64,000 nt of DNA from an uncultured bacterium (lineage in GTDB: Bacteria > Planctomycetota > JAJSAM01 > JAJVHW01), in the NCBI GenBank assembly GCA_937996235.1, contig CALKVK010000015.1, positions 30,994 through 94,993 of the forward strand, written 5' to 3'. Under the pieces are notes generated by a model, which was given only the letters and a program-made list of their open reading frames with translations, had not been told where the DNA came from and did not search any database. Both the position numbers and the translations under genes were made by a program. This document shows positions 29,334-38,188 of this stretch, in pieces; within the stretch, counting starts at the first letter, position 1; every line of letters starts with the position of its first letter.

Positions 29334-29621
29334 CTACGACTCGACGGCGAGGATGTCGGACTCGCGCAGGATCTTGAGCTCCTGCCCGCCGACCTTGACC
29401 TCGGTGCCCGAGTACTTGCCGTAGTAGACGACGGCGCCGACCGCCACCGCGGGCGGCATGCGCTCGCCGTCGTCGCGCTGCTTGCCGGGGCCGACGGCCA
29501 CGATCTTGCCCTTGTTCGGCTTCTCCTTGGCGCTGTCGGGCAGGATCACGCCGCCCGTCGTGCGCTCCTCGGCGGAGAGCGGGCTCACGACCACACGATC
29601 ATCGAGGGGCTTCAACTTCAC
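29334..29621 (-). CDS. groES: Co-chaperonin GroES
   Basis: 95 residues from a GTG with GGAGG upstream. KLKPLDDRVVVSPLSAEERT at the N-terminus, mobile loop with TTGGVILPDSAKEKPNKG, and GAVVYYGKYSGTEVKVGGQE toward the C-terminus, all family typical. It lies between two groEL genes, 55 nt after the upstream copy. Confidence 0.97.
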   Translation of the reverse strand: MKLKPLDDRVVVSPLSAEERTTGGVILPDSAKEKPNKGKIVAVGPGKQRDDGERMPPAVAVGAVVYYGKYSGTEVKVGGQELKILRESDILAVES

Positions 29622-29676
29622 GGCTCGTTCCTCCGGTGCGATTGCGGTTCCGCGCGCGTCTGCGGCGCGGCAGGTC

Positions 29677-31302
<1,626 letters not shown>

Positions 31303-31495
31303 CCGGACGTCTCCTTCTCGCTCGATCGTCTGCCGCGGTCCGCGCCGCGCCGTGTTCGGCCGGGCGCCCGCGCCGGGTGGGGCCGTACTCCCGCCCCATC
31401 GCGCCTCCGCATCCACCGTGCCGCGCCGCCCGGGCTCGCGCAGGCTCGCCTCCCGATGACACGCTGGCAGAACCCACGCACGCCCGTGCGCCCGC

Positions 31496-31531
31496 CTGTC
31501 ACGATGACAGCAGGCTCGCGCGGGAGCCTGC
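31496..31531. promoter_or_regulatory. Inverted repeats in the divergent region upstream of groEL
   Basis: CTGTCA-CGA-TGACAG (31496-31510) is a perfect 6-bp palindrome with a 3-nt centre, shaped like a dimeric repressor operator; it abuts GCAGGCTC-N6-GAGCCTGC (31510-31531), an 8-bp hairpin. They lie about 195-230 bases upstream of groEL and 53 or more bases upstream of the NPCBM gene, so either could be the target. No HrcA-type CIRCE sequence is present. Confidence 0.45.
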
Positions 31532-31583
31532 CCCCCGGCCGCATCTCCCCTGCGCCGGTGCGGGTACTGCTACGATCGCGGCC

Positions 31584-32855
31584 ATGTCGCGCCGCACTCT
31601 CCGCACCGCCGTGGTCCTCCTCGCCGGGCTCGCCGCGGCGGGTCCGGTCGCGGCGCCTGCCGCGGAGTCCGCGGCGCGCGTCCGCGTCACGCGCGTGCAC
31701 GGCGACCCGCTCGTCGCCGACGCCTGGACCGCCGCCGACGGCGAGGAGCTCGTCTTCGCGCAGGGCGACGCGGCGGCGCGGGTGGCCGTCGGCGACGTCG
31801 TCGAGGTCTCGCTCGGCAACGCCCTCGAGGAGCAGCGCACCCCCGCCGCCGACGAGGTCGCGCTCGAGCTCTGGAGCGGCGAGGAGCTGCGCGGGCGGAT
31901 CGTCGGGGGCGACGACCTCGGCATCGATCTCGAGACCCCGCTGATCGGGCGGGTGCGGGTGAACGTCGACCACGTCGCCGGCGCGCGCTTCCTGCAGCGG
32001 CTCGCGCAGGCCGCCGACCCGCCCGACCTCGCGCAGCGGCACGACGGCGACGTCGTGCATCTGGTCGGCGGCGACCGCGTGGACTGCACGATCTCGTCGT
32101 TCACGGCCGACGCCCTGCACTGCGCGACGGCGACCAGCGACGACGTGGCGGTGCCGTACGCGCGCATCGTGGCGCTCCGGCTCGTCGCCGCCGGCGCCGC
32201 GCCCCCCGAGCGCGCCCGCTTCACGGCGGTGCTGCGCGACGGGACCCGGGCGGCCGCGGCGGCGGTCGCCGTGGACGCGGGGCGGCTCGTGCTGAGGAGC
32301 GTGAGCGGCTTCGACGTGCGCGTGTCGCTGCGCGAGGTCGTCACGGTGCTCGTGCGCAGCGCGTCGATCGCCTACCTGAGCGACCTGCCCGGGCGCACGC
32401 TCGTCGTGAAGCCCTTCTGGGAGCCGGTGGCCGGCGACCCGCAGTCGCTCTACGCCCCGCGCGACGACCGCGCGTTCTCGGGCGGTCCGCTGCGCGCGGA
32501 CGGCCGCACGTGGACGAAGGGCATCGGCGCGTACTCCGGCACCGAGCTGACCTGGCAGCTCGACGGCACCTGGCGCGAGTTCCGGACGCAGGTCGCGATC
32601 GACGACGCCGCCGGGCGCCTCGGAGGGGCGGTGTTCGAGGTCGTCGTGGACGGCACCTCGCGCTGGAAGAGCCCCCTCGTGCGTCCGGCCCGCGACGCCG
32701 CGGGGGAGCACGGCACGCCCGGCCCCGTGGACGCCGGGCGCATCGACGTCGGCGGCGCGAAGTCGCTCACGCTGCGCGTGCTCGCGGGCGACGCGCAGGA
32801 TCCCTACCCGATCCAGGACGAGGCCGACTGGCTGGGGGCGATGCTCGTCAGGTGA
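31584..32855 (+). CDS. Exported NPCBM-domain protein
   Basis: 423 residues with a signal peptide (SRRTLRTAVVLLAGLAAAG, cleaved near residue 25). Residues about 30-260 hold three SH3-like or beta units around EELRGRIVGGDDLGIDLET and GDRVDCTISSFTADALHC. Residues about 285-420 match the NPCBM/NEW2 domain: GGPLRADGRTWTKGIGAYSG, FRTQVAIDDAAGRLGGAVFE, then SLTLRVLAGDA and DEADWLGA. NPCBM domains accompany glycosidases and bind carbohydrate. A TACGAT -10-like element lies directly before the ATG region. Overlaps the next gene by GTGA. Confidence 0.82.
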   Translation: MSRRTLRTAVVLLAGLAAAGPVAAPAAESAARVRVTRVHGDPLVADAWTAADGEELVFAQGDAAARVAVGDVVEVSLGNALEEQRTPAADEVALELWSGEELRGRIVGGDDLGIDLETPLIGRVRVNVDHVAGARFLQRLAQAADPPDLAQRHDGDVVHLVGGDRVDCTISSFTADALHCATATSDDVAVPYARIVALRLVAAGAAPPERARFTAVLRDGTRAAAAAVAVDAGRLVLRSVSGFDVRVSLREVVTVLVRSASIAYLSDLPGRTLVVKPFWEPVAGDPQSLYAPRDDRAFSGGPLRADGRTWTKGIGAYSGTELTWQLDGTWREFRTQVAIDDAAGRLGGAVFEVVVDGTSRWKSPLVRPARDAAGEHGTPGPVDAGRIDVGGAKSLTLRVLAGDAQDPYPIQDEADWLGAMLVR

Positions 32856-35440
32856 GCGCCCTCCGCTGGGACGCGGCGTCGGGCGCTGCCGTGGTCGCGG
32901 CACTCGGACTCGTCGTGGCCGTGGCGCTCCTCCAGGCGCGCCGCCTGCTGCGCCGTCCGGGGGCCCGCCCCCTGCCCGCCGTGCTGTGCGCCGTGGCGCG
33001 CGCGGGCGCCGTCGCGGCGGGTCTCGTCGCGGCCGCCGGGCCGCACCTCGTCCACGCCGTGCCGCGCTCCGGCGCGGTCCTCGTCGCCGCGCCCGACGCG
33101 GCGCGCCCCTCACGCCACCCCTCCGCCGTGCTCACGTGGCCGACCGACGCGCCCGACGCCGCGGCGGCGCTGAGCGCGCTGCGCGCGGCCGCCCCACCGG
33201 ACCTGCCCGCGGACGTCGTGCTCGTCGCGCCGCGCGGACTGCGCGCGAGTCCGGCCCTCGTCGCGGCTCTGCAGCCGAGCGCGGCACTGCGCACGGCGGT
33301 CCTCGGTGTGGACGACGGCGACGCGCCCACGTCGGCCGCGCCGCCGCTGCCCGCGCCCCGCCTGCTCGCACCGGCGGGGGCGTGCGAGGGCGTGGACGTC
33401 GTGCTCGTCGCGGAGGCCGTCGGGAGCCCGTTCACGCGCGGCAGCGGGCGCGTGGCCGCCGCCGGGCGCGAGCTCCCGGCGGATCTCGAGGAGGGCGCGA
33501 CGCGCGCGGCCCTGCCGGCACTGCGGCTCGACGCGGGCGAGCACCGCGTCGTCTTCCGCGCCCCCGGTCGTCTGCCGGCCGTGGCGTTCGTACACGTGCG
33601 GCGCGCGCCGCGGGTGGTCGTCGTCGGCGACGAGAGCGTGCGGGCGGGCCCGCTCGCGGCGCACCTCGCCGTGCAGGGCCTGCCGACGCGCGTGCTCACG
33701 CCGCAGGAGGTCGCGGCCGCGGGCTTCGGCGTGGCCGACGTGTTCGTCGTCGCGGCGGGCGCCGCCGGCGGCACGCTCGAGACGCGCCTCGGCGCGCGGC
33801 TCGACGAGGGCGCGGGGCTCCTCGTGCTCGGCGGCCCCGGTGCCGGGGGGCTGCGCCGCTTCGCGGACGGCCCCCTCGCCGCCCGCCTGCCGGTCTCGCT
33901 GCCGCCGCCGCCTCCGCCTCCCCCTCCCGCGCCCCCGGCGCCGCCGCCTCCCGCACCCCCGCCGCCGGACCCGGAGCGGCCGCACACCGAGCTCGAGGAC
34001 GGGCCCAAGCAGGCGCTGCGCGTCGCGCTCCTCCTGGTCGTGGACCGCTCGGGGAGCATGGCGGGCGCCAAGCTGCAGCTCGCGCAGAACGCCGCGCGCG
34101 CCGCGGCCCGCAGCCTGGCGCCCGGGGACCGCGTGGGCGTGATCGCGTTCGACGACGCCGCCGAGTGGATCGCGCCGTTCCAGGACGCGGGCGACACGGC
34201 GACGCTGGCGCGCCGCGTCGCCGGGCTGCGGGCCGACGGCGGCACGCACTTCTTCCCGGCGCTCCGCGACGGCTTCGAGGCGATCACGCGCGAGGACGCG
34301 GGCATCCGCCACGTCATCCTCCTGACCGACGGCGTCACGCGCGACGCCGTGTTCCGTCCGCTCGTGGAGCAGGCCGCGCAGCGCGCCGTGACGCTCAGCA
34401 CGGTCGCGGTCGGCGACGACGCCGACACGAACCTGCTCGCGCTGCTCGCCGGCTGGGGCCACGGGCGCATGTACCTCGCGAACGATCCGCGGCGGCTGCC
34501 GGAGATCGTCACGGTGGACACGCGCCGCTTCACCGTCGAGGAGCGCGAGCGCCGCGCCGTCGAGGACGCGTCGCGGCGCGCCCCGGAGGGACTGCCGCCG
34601 ACTCCGCCGGACGCGCCGGACGCCCCCCCCGCCGAGGCCCGGCCGCCGCAGCCGCCCACTGCCGAGACCACGCCGCCGGAGCCGCCGCGCGCCCCGCCGA
34701 CACGCCGCCCCCACGTCGTCGGACGCGCGCCCGCGCTCGCGGGTCTCGGCGGCGCCGTGTGGCCCGAGCTGGCCCACGCGGAGGCGCCGGGGGTGCGCAC
34801 CCCGGCGCAGGTCGTGCTGGCGTGGGACGACGACGCGCCGGCGCTGGTCCTCGGGCGCTCGGGCGCCGCCCGCGTCGCCGTGCTGGCGGCCGACGCCGCG
34901 ACGCTCGACGCGCGCGCCCTGTTCGCCTGGGAGGAGGGCGGGCGCTTCCTCGCGCAGCTCGTGCGCTCGCTCGCCCCGCCGGAGGACACGCCCGCCGCGG
35001 GGCTCGTGGCGGAGGTCGTCCCCGTCGCGGACGGCGGCGCGCGCATCGTGCTGCCCGGCGGCGTCGGCGGGGAGCTCCACGCGGTCCCGATCGAGGCCGG
35101 AGCACCCGCGGATGCCGTGGACGGCACGTGCGGCGGAGCGGGCGGGAGCACGGCCGAGCTGCGCCTGGCGCGGATGCCCGCCCAGGGGCTGTGGGCCGGC
35201 AGCCTCACGCCCGCGGACGGCGGCCCGCGCCCGGTCGCCTTCGTGTCGCCGGGCGCCGCGCGGGCACCCGAAGGCGGCGCAGAGGCGCTCGCGCGCGCTG
35301 CGGACGTGCCGCTGGTGGCGTCGCTCCCGGCGCCGCGCGCCGCAGTCCCCGGCGAGCGGCGCGAGGAGCACGACGCGCCGTGGCTCGCCGCGTGCGGCGT
35401 GCTGCTCGTCGCGGAGGCCGCGCTGCGGCGCCTCGCATGA
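32852..35440 (+). CDS. Membrane-anchored von Willebrand factor A protein
   Basis: 862 residues, GTG start. Two N-terminal membrane helices (about 8-27 and 40-62), an extracytoplasmic region, a proline-rich linker (about 350-375, dense PPPP), then a vWA domain: LLLVVDRSGSMAGAKLQLAQ gives the DxSxS MIDAS motif, GGTHFFPAL the Thr and ILLTDGVTRD the Asp. A second proline-rich linker (about 575-625) leads to a glutamine-amidotransferase-like or beta C-terminal region, and a final helix at the C-terminus. It resembles the BatA/CARF-like VWA proteins paired with DUF4159 in planctomycetes. Ends in ATGA overlap with pdxA. Function unknown. Confidence 0.75.
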   Translation: MSALRWDAASGAAVVAALGLVVAVALLQARRLLRRPGARPLPAVLCAVARAGAVAAGLVAAAGPHLVHAVPRSGAVLVAAPDAARPSRHPSAVLTWPTDAPDAAAALSALRAAAPPDLPADVVLVAPRGLRASPALVAALQPSAALRTAVLGVDDGDAPTSAAPPLPAPRLLAPAGACEGVDVVLVAEAVGSPFTRGSGRVAAAGRELPADLEEGATRAALPALRLDAGEHRVVFRAPGRLPAVAFVHVRRAPRVVVVGDESVRAGPLAAHLAVQGLPTRVLTPQEVAAAGFGVADVFVVAAGAAGGTLETRLGARLDEGAGLLVLGGPGAGGLRRFADGPLAARLPVSLPPPPPPPPPAPPAPPPPAPPPPDPERPHTELEDGPKQALRVALLLVVDRSGSMAGAKLQLAQNAARAAARSLAPGDRVGVIAFDDAAEWIAPFQDAGDTATLARRVAGLRADGGTHFFPALRDGFEAITREDAGIRHVILLTDGVTRDAVFRPLVEQAAQRAVTLSTVAVGDDADTNLLALLAGWGHGRMYLANDPRRLPEIVTVDTRRFTVEERERRAVEDASRRAPEGLPPTPPDAPDAPPAEARPPQPPTAETTPPEPPRAPPTRRPHVVGRAPALAGLGGAVWPELAHAEAPGVRTPAQVVLAWDDDAPALVLGRSGAARVAVLAADAATLDARALFAWEEGGRFLAQLVRSLAPPEDTPAAGLVAEVVPVADGGARIVLPGGVGGELHAVPIEAGAPADAVDGTCGGAGGSTAELRLARMPAQGLWAGSLTPADGGPRPVAFVSPGAARAPEGGAEALARAADVPLVASLPAPRAAVPGERREEHDAPWLAACGVLLVAEAALRRLA

Positions 35441-36381
35441 GCACGCCCGCCACCCGCACGCGCCTAGCCGTCACGCTCGGCGACCCGCTCGGCATCGGCC
35501 CCGAGGTCGTGCTGCGCGCCCTCGCCGCCGAGGCCGCCCCGCACGCGGACGTCACGCTGCTCGGCGACGCCGACGCCCTCGCGCGCACGGCGCGCGCCCT
35601 CGGACTGGCCGTGCGCGGGGTCGTGGTCCCGGCCCCCGTCGGCGGTCCCGCGTCGGCGCTCTGGGCGCTCGAGGAGGCCTGCCGGCTGGCGTGCGCAGGG
35701 GCCGTCGACGCGCTGCTCACGGCACCGGTCACGAAGGCCGACATCGCCGCGTTCGCACCCGGCTTCCGCGGCCAGACGGAGTTCCTCGGCGAGCGTCTGG
35801 GCGTCCCGCGTCCGACGATGATGCTCGCCGGCGCGAACCTGCGCGTGGCGCTCGTGACCACCCACCTGCCGCTGCGCGAGGTGCCCGACGCCGTCACGGC
35901 GGAGGCGGTCGAGCGCGCGGTGCGGCGCACGCACGCCGGGCTGCGGACGTGGTTCGGGATCGCCGCCCCGCGCATCGCGGTGCTCGGGGTGAACCCGCAT
36001 GCCGGCGAGGGCGGGCTGCTCGGCGACGAGGACGCCGCCGCCGTCGCGCCGGCGGTCGCGCGCTGCCGCGGCGACGGCATCGACTGCGTCGGCCCGCTCC
36101 CGGGCGACGGGACGTTCGCGCCGCGGGCGCGGGCCGCGTTCGATGCGTTCGTCGCGGCGTACCACGACCAGGGGCTCGCCGCGCTGAAGGCGGTCGAGGG
36201 TGGTCACGCCGTCAACCTGAGCCTGGGGCTGCCCCTCCCGCGCACCTCTCCCGACCACGGATCCGCCCGCGACATCGCCGGCCGCGGCGTCGCGGACCCC
36301 GCGTCCACGGTCGCCGCGCTGCGGCTCGCGCTCCGTGCCGCGGCGCGCGGCGGCGGAAATCCTTCCCCCGCCGCGGCGTGA
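35437..36381 (+). CDS. pdxA: 4-hydroxythreonine-4-phosphate dehydrogenase
   Basis: Pyridoxal phosphate synthesis (DXP-dependent route). 314 residues. LAVTLGDPLGIGPEVVLRA, LLTAPVTKADIAAFAPGFRG, and the three metal-binding His in TTHLPLREVPDAVT, AYHDQGLAALK and TSPDHGSARDIAGRG are all present. ATG overlaps the stop of the vWA gene. The short spacing suggests a three-gene operon whose members look functionally unrelated. Confidence 0.96.
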   Translation: MSTPATRTRLAVTLGDPLGIGPEVVLRALAAEAAPHADVTLLGDADALARTARALGLAVRGVVVPAPVGGPASALWALEEACRLACAGAVDALLTAPVTKADIAAFAPGFRGQTEFLGERLGVPRPTMMLAGANLRVALVTTHLPLREVPDAVTAEAVERAVRRTHAGLRTWFGIAAPRIAVLGVNPHAGEGGLLGDEDAAAVAPAVARCRGDGIDCVGPLPGDGTFAPRARAAFDAFVAAYHDQGLAALKAVEGGHAVNLSLGLPLPRTSPDHGSARDIAGRGVADPASTVAALRLALRAAARGGGNPSPAAA

Positions 36382-36428
36382 CGCCGATGATCCGCGGCTT
36401 CCCACGCGACCGAGGGTCGGAGGTTCCC

Positions 36429-36632
36429 GTGTCCATCGACAACAGCCTGAAGGTGAAGGCCGGCCTCCTGCGCCAGCGCAACGTGTGGACGCGCGCCGAG
36501 CGCATCGACGCGCTCCGCAAGGTGCGGCGCTGGGCCGACGGCGACGCCGTCCTGGGCCTCCCGAAGGTGCGCACCGCCCTCAAGTCGAAGGCGAAGAAGA
36601 AGGCCGAGAAGAAGGACGACGACGCCAAGTAG
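36429..36632 (+). CDS. PVC-type small basic protein
   Basis: 67 residues from a GTG with GGAGG upstream. SLKVKAGLLRQRNVWTRAER, followed by DALRK and VLGLPKVRT, matches the small basic protein family described from Planctomycetes, Chlamydiae and Verrucomicrobia (TIGR04137-type), with a lysine-rich tail (KSKAKKKAEKKDDDAK). The family is thought to bind ribosomes or RNA but is not characterised. It is the best taxonomic marker in the window. A strong terminator follows. Confidence 0.85.
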   Translation: MSIDNSLKVKAGLLRQRNVWTRAERIDALRKVRRWADGDAVLGLPKVRTALKSKAKKKAEKKDDDAK

Positions 36633-36691
36633 GCGCCGTCGCCGCGCGCCGCGGCACCGCACGCAGCGGGAGCCGGCGCCGATCGGAACGC

Positions 36692-36726
36692 AGAAGGGCC
36701 GGCCGCGAGATGCGGCCGGCCCTTCT
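36692..36726. terminator. Hairpin terminator after the small basic protein gene
   Basis: AGAAGGGCCGGCCGC and its exact complement at 36712-36726 form a 15-bp stem with a 5-nt loop, followed by CGTCTTCG rather than a clean T-run. The convergent HEAT-repeat gene ends at 36803, so it may serve both strands. Confidence 0.75.
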
Positions 36727-36764
36727 CGTCTTCGCGGTCTCGTCTTCGCGGTCTCGTCTTCGCG
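36725..36764. repeat. Tandem 14-bp repeat, three copies
   Basis: ctcgtcttcgcggt occurs at 36725-36738 and 36739-36752 and, truncated by two bases, at 36753-36764. It begins inside the last bases of the terminator stem and is not part of a coding region. Confidence 0.8.
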
Positions 36765-36802
36765 CGCCCGTGTTCCCGGGTCGGCGCCGCGCGACCGCGC
36801 GC

Positions 36803-38071
36803 TCAGCGGCCCGTGTCGGCGCCGCCCGACGGCTGCGCCGCCGAGGCGAGCGCGGCGCGCCCGTCCTTCTCGTACCACGCCTCCCAGGCCGCGACGTCCT
36901 CGCCGTGGTCCACGCCCGTCGCCTGCCGCAGCGAGCGGTAGAAGACGCGGCGCTCGACGGCCGTGAACTCCTCGTTGACGCCGAGCACGCGCGTGTCGAG
37001 CGAGACGCCCTCGCGGATCGTGCCGACGATCGGGTCGCCGATCTGCGCGGCCTGCGCGATCTCGACGTCGAAGTCGGAGATGTACGAGAGCTGGCGACCG
37101 ATGAAGATCGAGTTGCGGCCCCCGGGGCCGCCGCTCGTCTTCAGCCGGCGGATGAGCCACTCGACCGACTGGCCGCCGCCGAACGCGCCGAGCGCCTCGG
37201 CGGCGTTGGTGCGCACGAGCGGCAGCGGGCTCCAGAGCGCACGCGCGAGCGGGCGCACCGTGTCCGGGTGACCGATCTCGCGCAGCGCCGCGACCGCGGC
37301 GTCGCGCACGCTCTTCTCGCGGTCCAACACGGCCGCGTGCAGCAGCGGTCGCAGCGCGTCGACGTCGCCCCAGCGCGCGAGCAGGCGCGCGGCGAGGCGG
37401 CGCTCCGCGGGCTCGCCCCGGCGCAGCGCGCGCAGTGCGGGACGGGCGAGGGCCTCCGCCGACATGCCGTCGAGCGCCTCGAGCGCGAACTTCTGGGCGC
37501 GCTCCGGTCCGGACGCCGCGCGATGGATGAGCTCGTCCGCGCGCTTCTCGTCGTCGCTCAGCTCGCGCACGGGCGTCGCGCGGCGGTCCGCGGCCTCCGC
37601 CTCCTCCTTCAGCACCCACGCGCCGTCGCGGCGCACGAAACCCTTCGCGGCGAGCAGCCGCTCGCCCGAGAGCCACGCGCCGTCGACCTGCTCCTGCGCG
37701 AGCAGCGCCCGCGCCCCGGTGTGCTCCGGATCCAGTTCGGCGACGCGCGCGGCGCACGCGCGCGACTCGTCGACGAGACCCGCGCGCTCCGCCCACAGCG
37801 CCAGCTCGTAGAGCGCGCCGGCGTCGTCCTTCGCGAGCGCGGCGCGGCGCTCCGCGAACTCGTCGGCCGGTGTGGTGTCGCGGCGCACGACGTCGACGTC
37901 GCGCCAGCGCAGCGACACGACGCCGTCGCCGGTCGTGACCTCGATGCGGTCGCCGCGGTCCGCGACGTCGCCCGCGACGACGTCGCCGGACTGCAGCCGG
38001 ACGGTGTCCGCGGCAGCGCCGGCGGAGAGCGAGACGAGAATGGCGAGACAGGCCAGAGAGAGTGCACGCAC
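36803..38071 (-). CDS. Exported HEAT-repeat protein carrying a secretin-like segment
   Basis: 422 residues from a GTG with GGAGG seven bases upstream. Signal peptide VRALSLACLAILVSLSAGAA. An SH3-like unit (VRLQSGDVVAGDVADRGDRI), then HEAT/PBS-type repeats (about 180-300: RLAARLLARWGDVDALRPLL; VRDAAVAALREIGHPDTVRP; VRTNAAEALGAFGGG). Residues 329-349 then reproduce, without a mismatch, a 21-residue core stretch of the secretin at 46807 (SYISDFDVEIAQ...GDPIV). The C-terminal tail includes YRSLRQATGVDHGEDVAAWEAW. Convergent with the small basic protein gene; own promoter at 38127-38154. An interaction with secretins is inference. Confidence 0.82.
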   Translation of the reverse strand: MRALSLACLAILVSLSAGAAADTVRLQSGDVVAGDVADRGDRIEVTTGDGVVSLRWRDVDVVRRDTTPADEFAERRAALAKDDAGALYELALWAERAGLVDESRACAARVAELDPEHTGARALLAQEQVDGAWLSGERLLAAKGFVRRDGAWVLKEEAEAADRRATPVRELSDDEKRADELIHRAASGPERAQKFALEALDGMSAEALARPALRALRRGEPAERRLAARLLARWGDVDALRPLLHAAVLDREKSVRDAAVAALREIGHPDTVRPLARALWSPLPLVRTNAAEALGAFGGGQSVEWLIRRLKTSGGPGGRNSIFIGRQLSYISDFDVEIAQAAQIGDPIVGTIREGVSLDTRVLGVNEEFTAVERRVFYRSLRQATGVDHGEDVAAWEAWYEKDGRAALASAAQPSGGADTGR

Positions 38072-38126
38072 GCGACGACCTCCGCGCCGGACGGCGCCCG
38101 GCGATCGTCCACCCGATCCGCGCTTT

Positions 38127-38154
38127 ACGCTAGCCACGGCGGACGACGTGTCAA
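38127..38154 (-). promoter_or_regulatory. Sigma-70-type promoter for the HEAT-repeat gene
   Basis: Minus strand: -35 TTGACA (38149-38154), 16-bp spacer, -10 TAGCGT (38127-38132), 56 bases before the GTG. A perfect -35 hexamer in DNA this rich in GC is unlikely by chance. Confidence 0.65.
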
Positions 38155-38188
38155 CCGCAGCACCGGTTCGTGCCGATGCATCCCCCGG

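Noticed and set aside
31303..31583. CIRCE element for HrcA upstream of groEL
   Set aside because: The TTAGCACTC/GAGTGCTAA arms are absent in both orientations; also absent between the groEL and groES genes.
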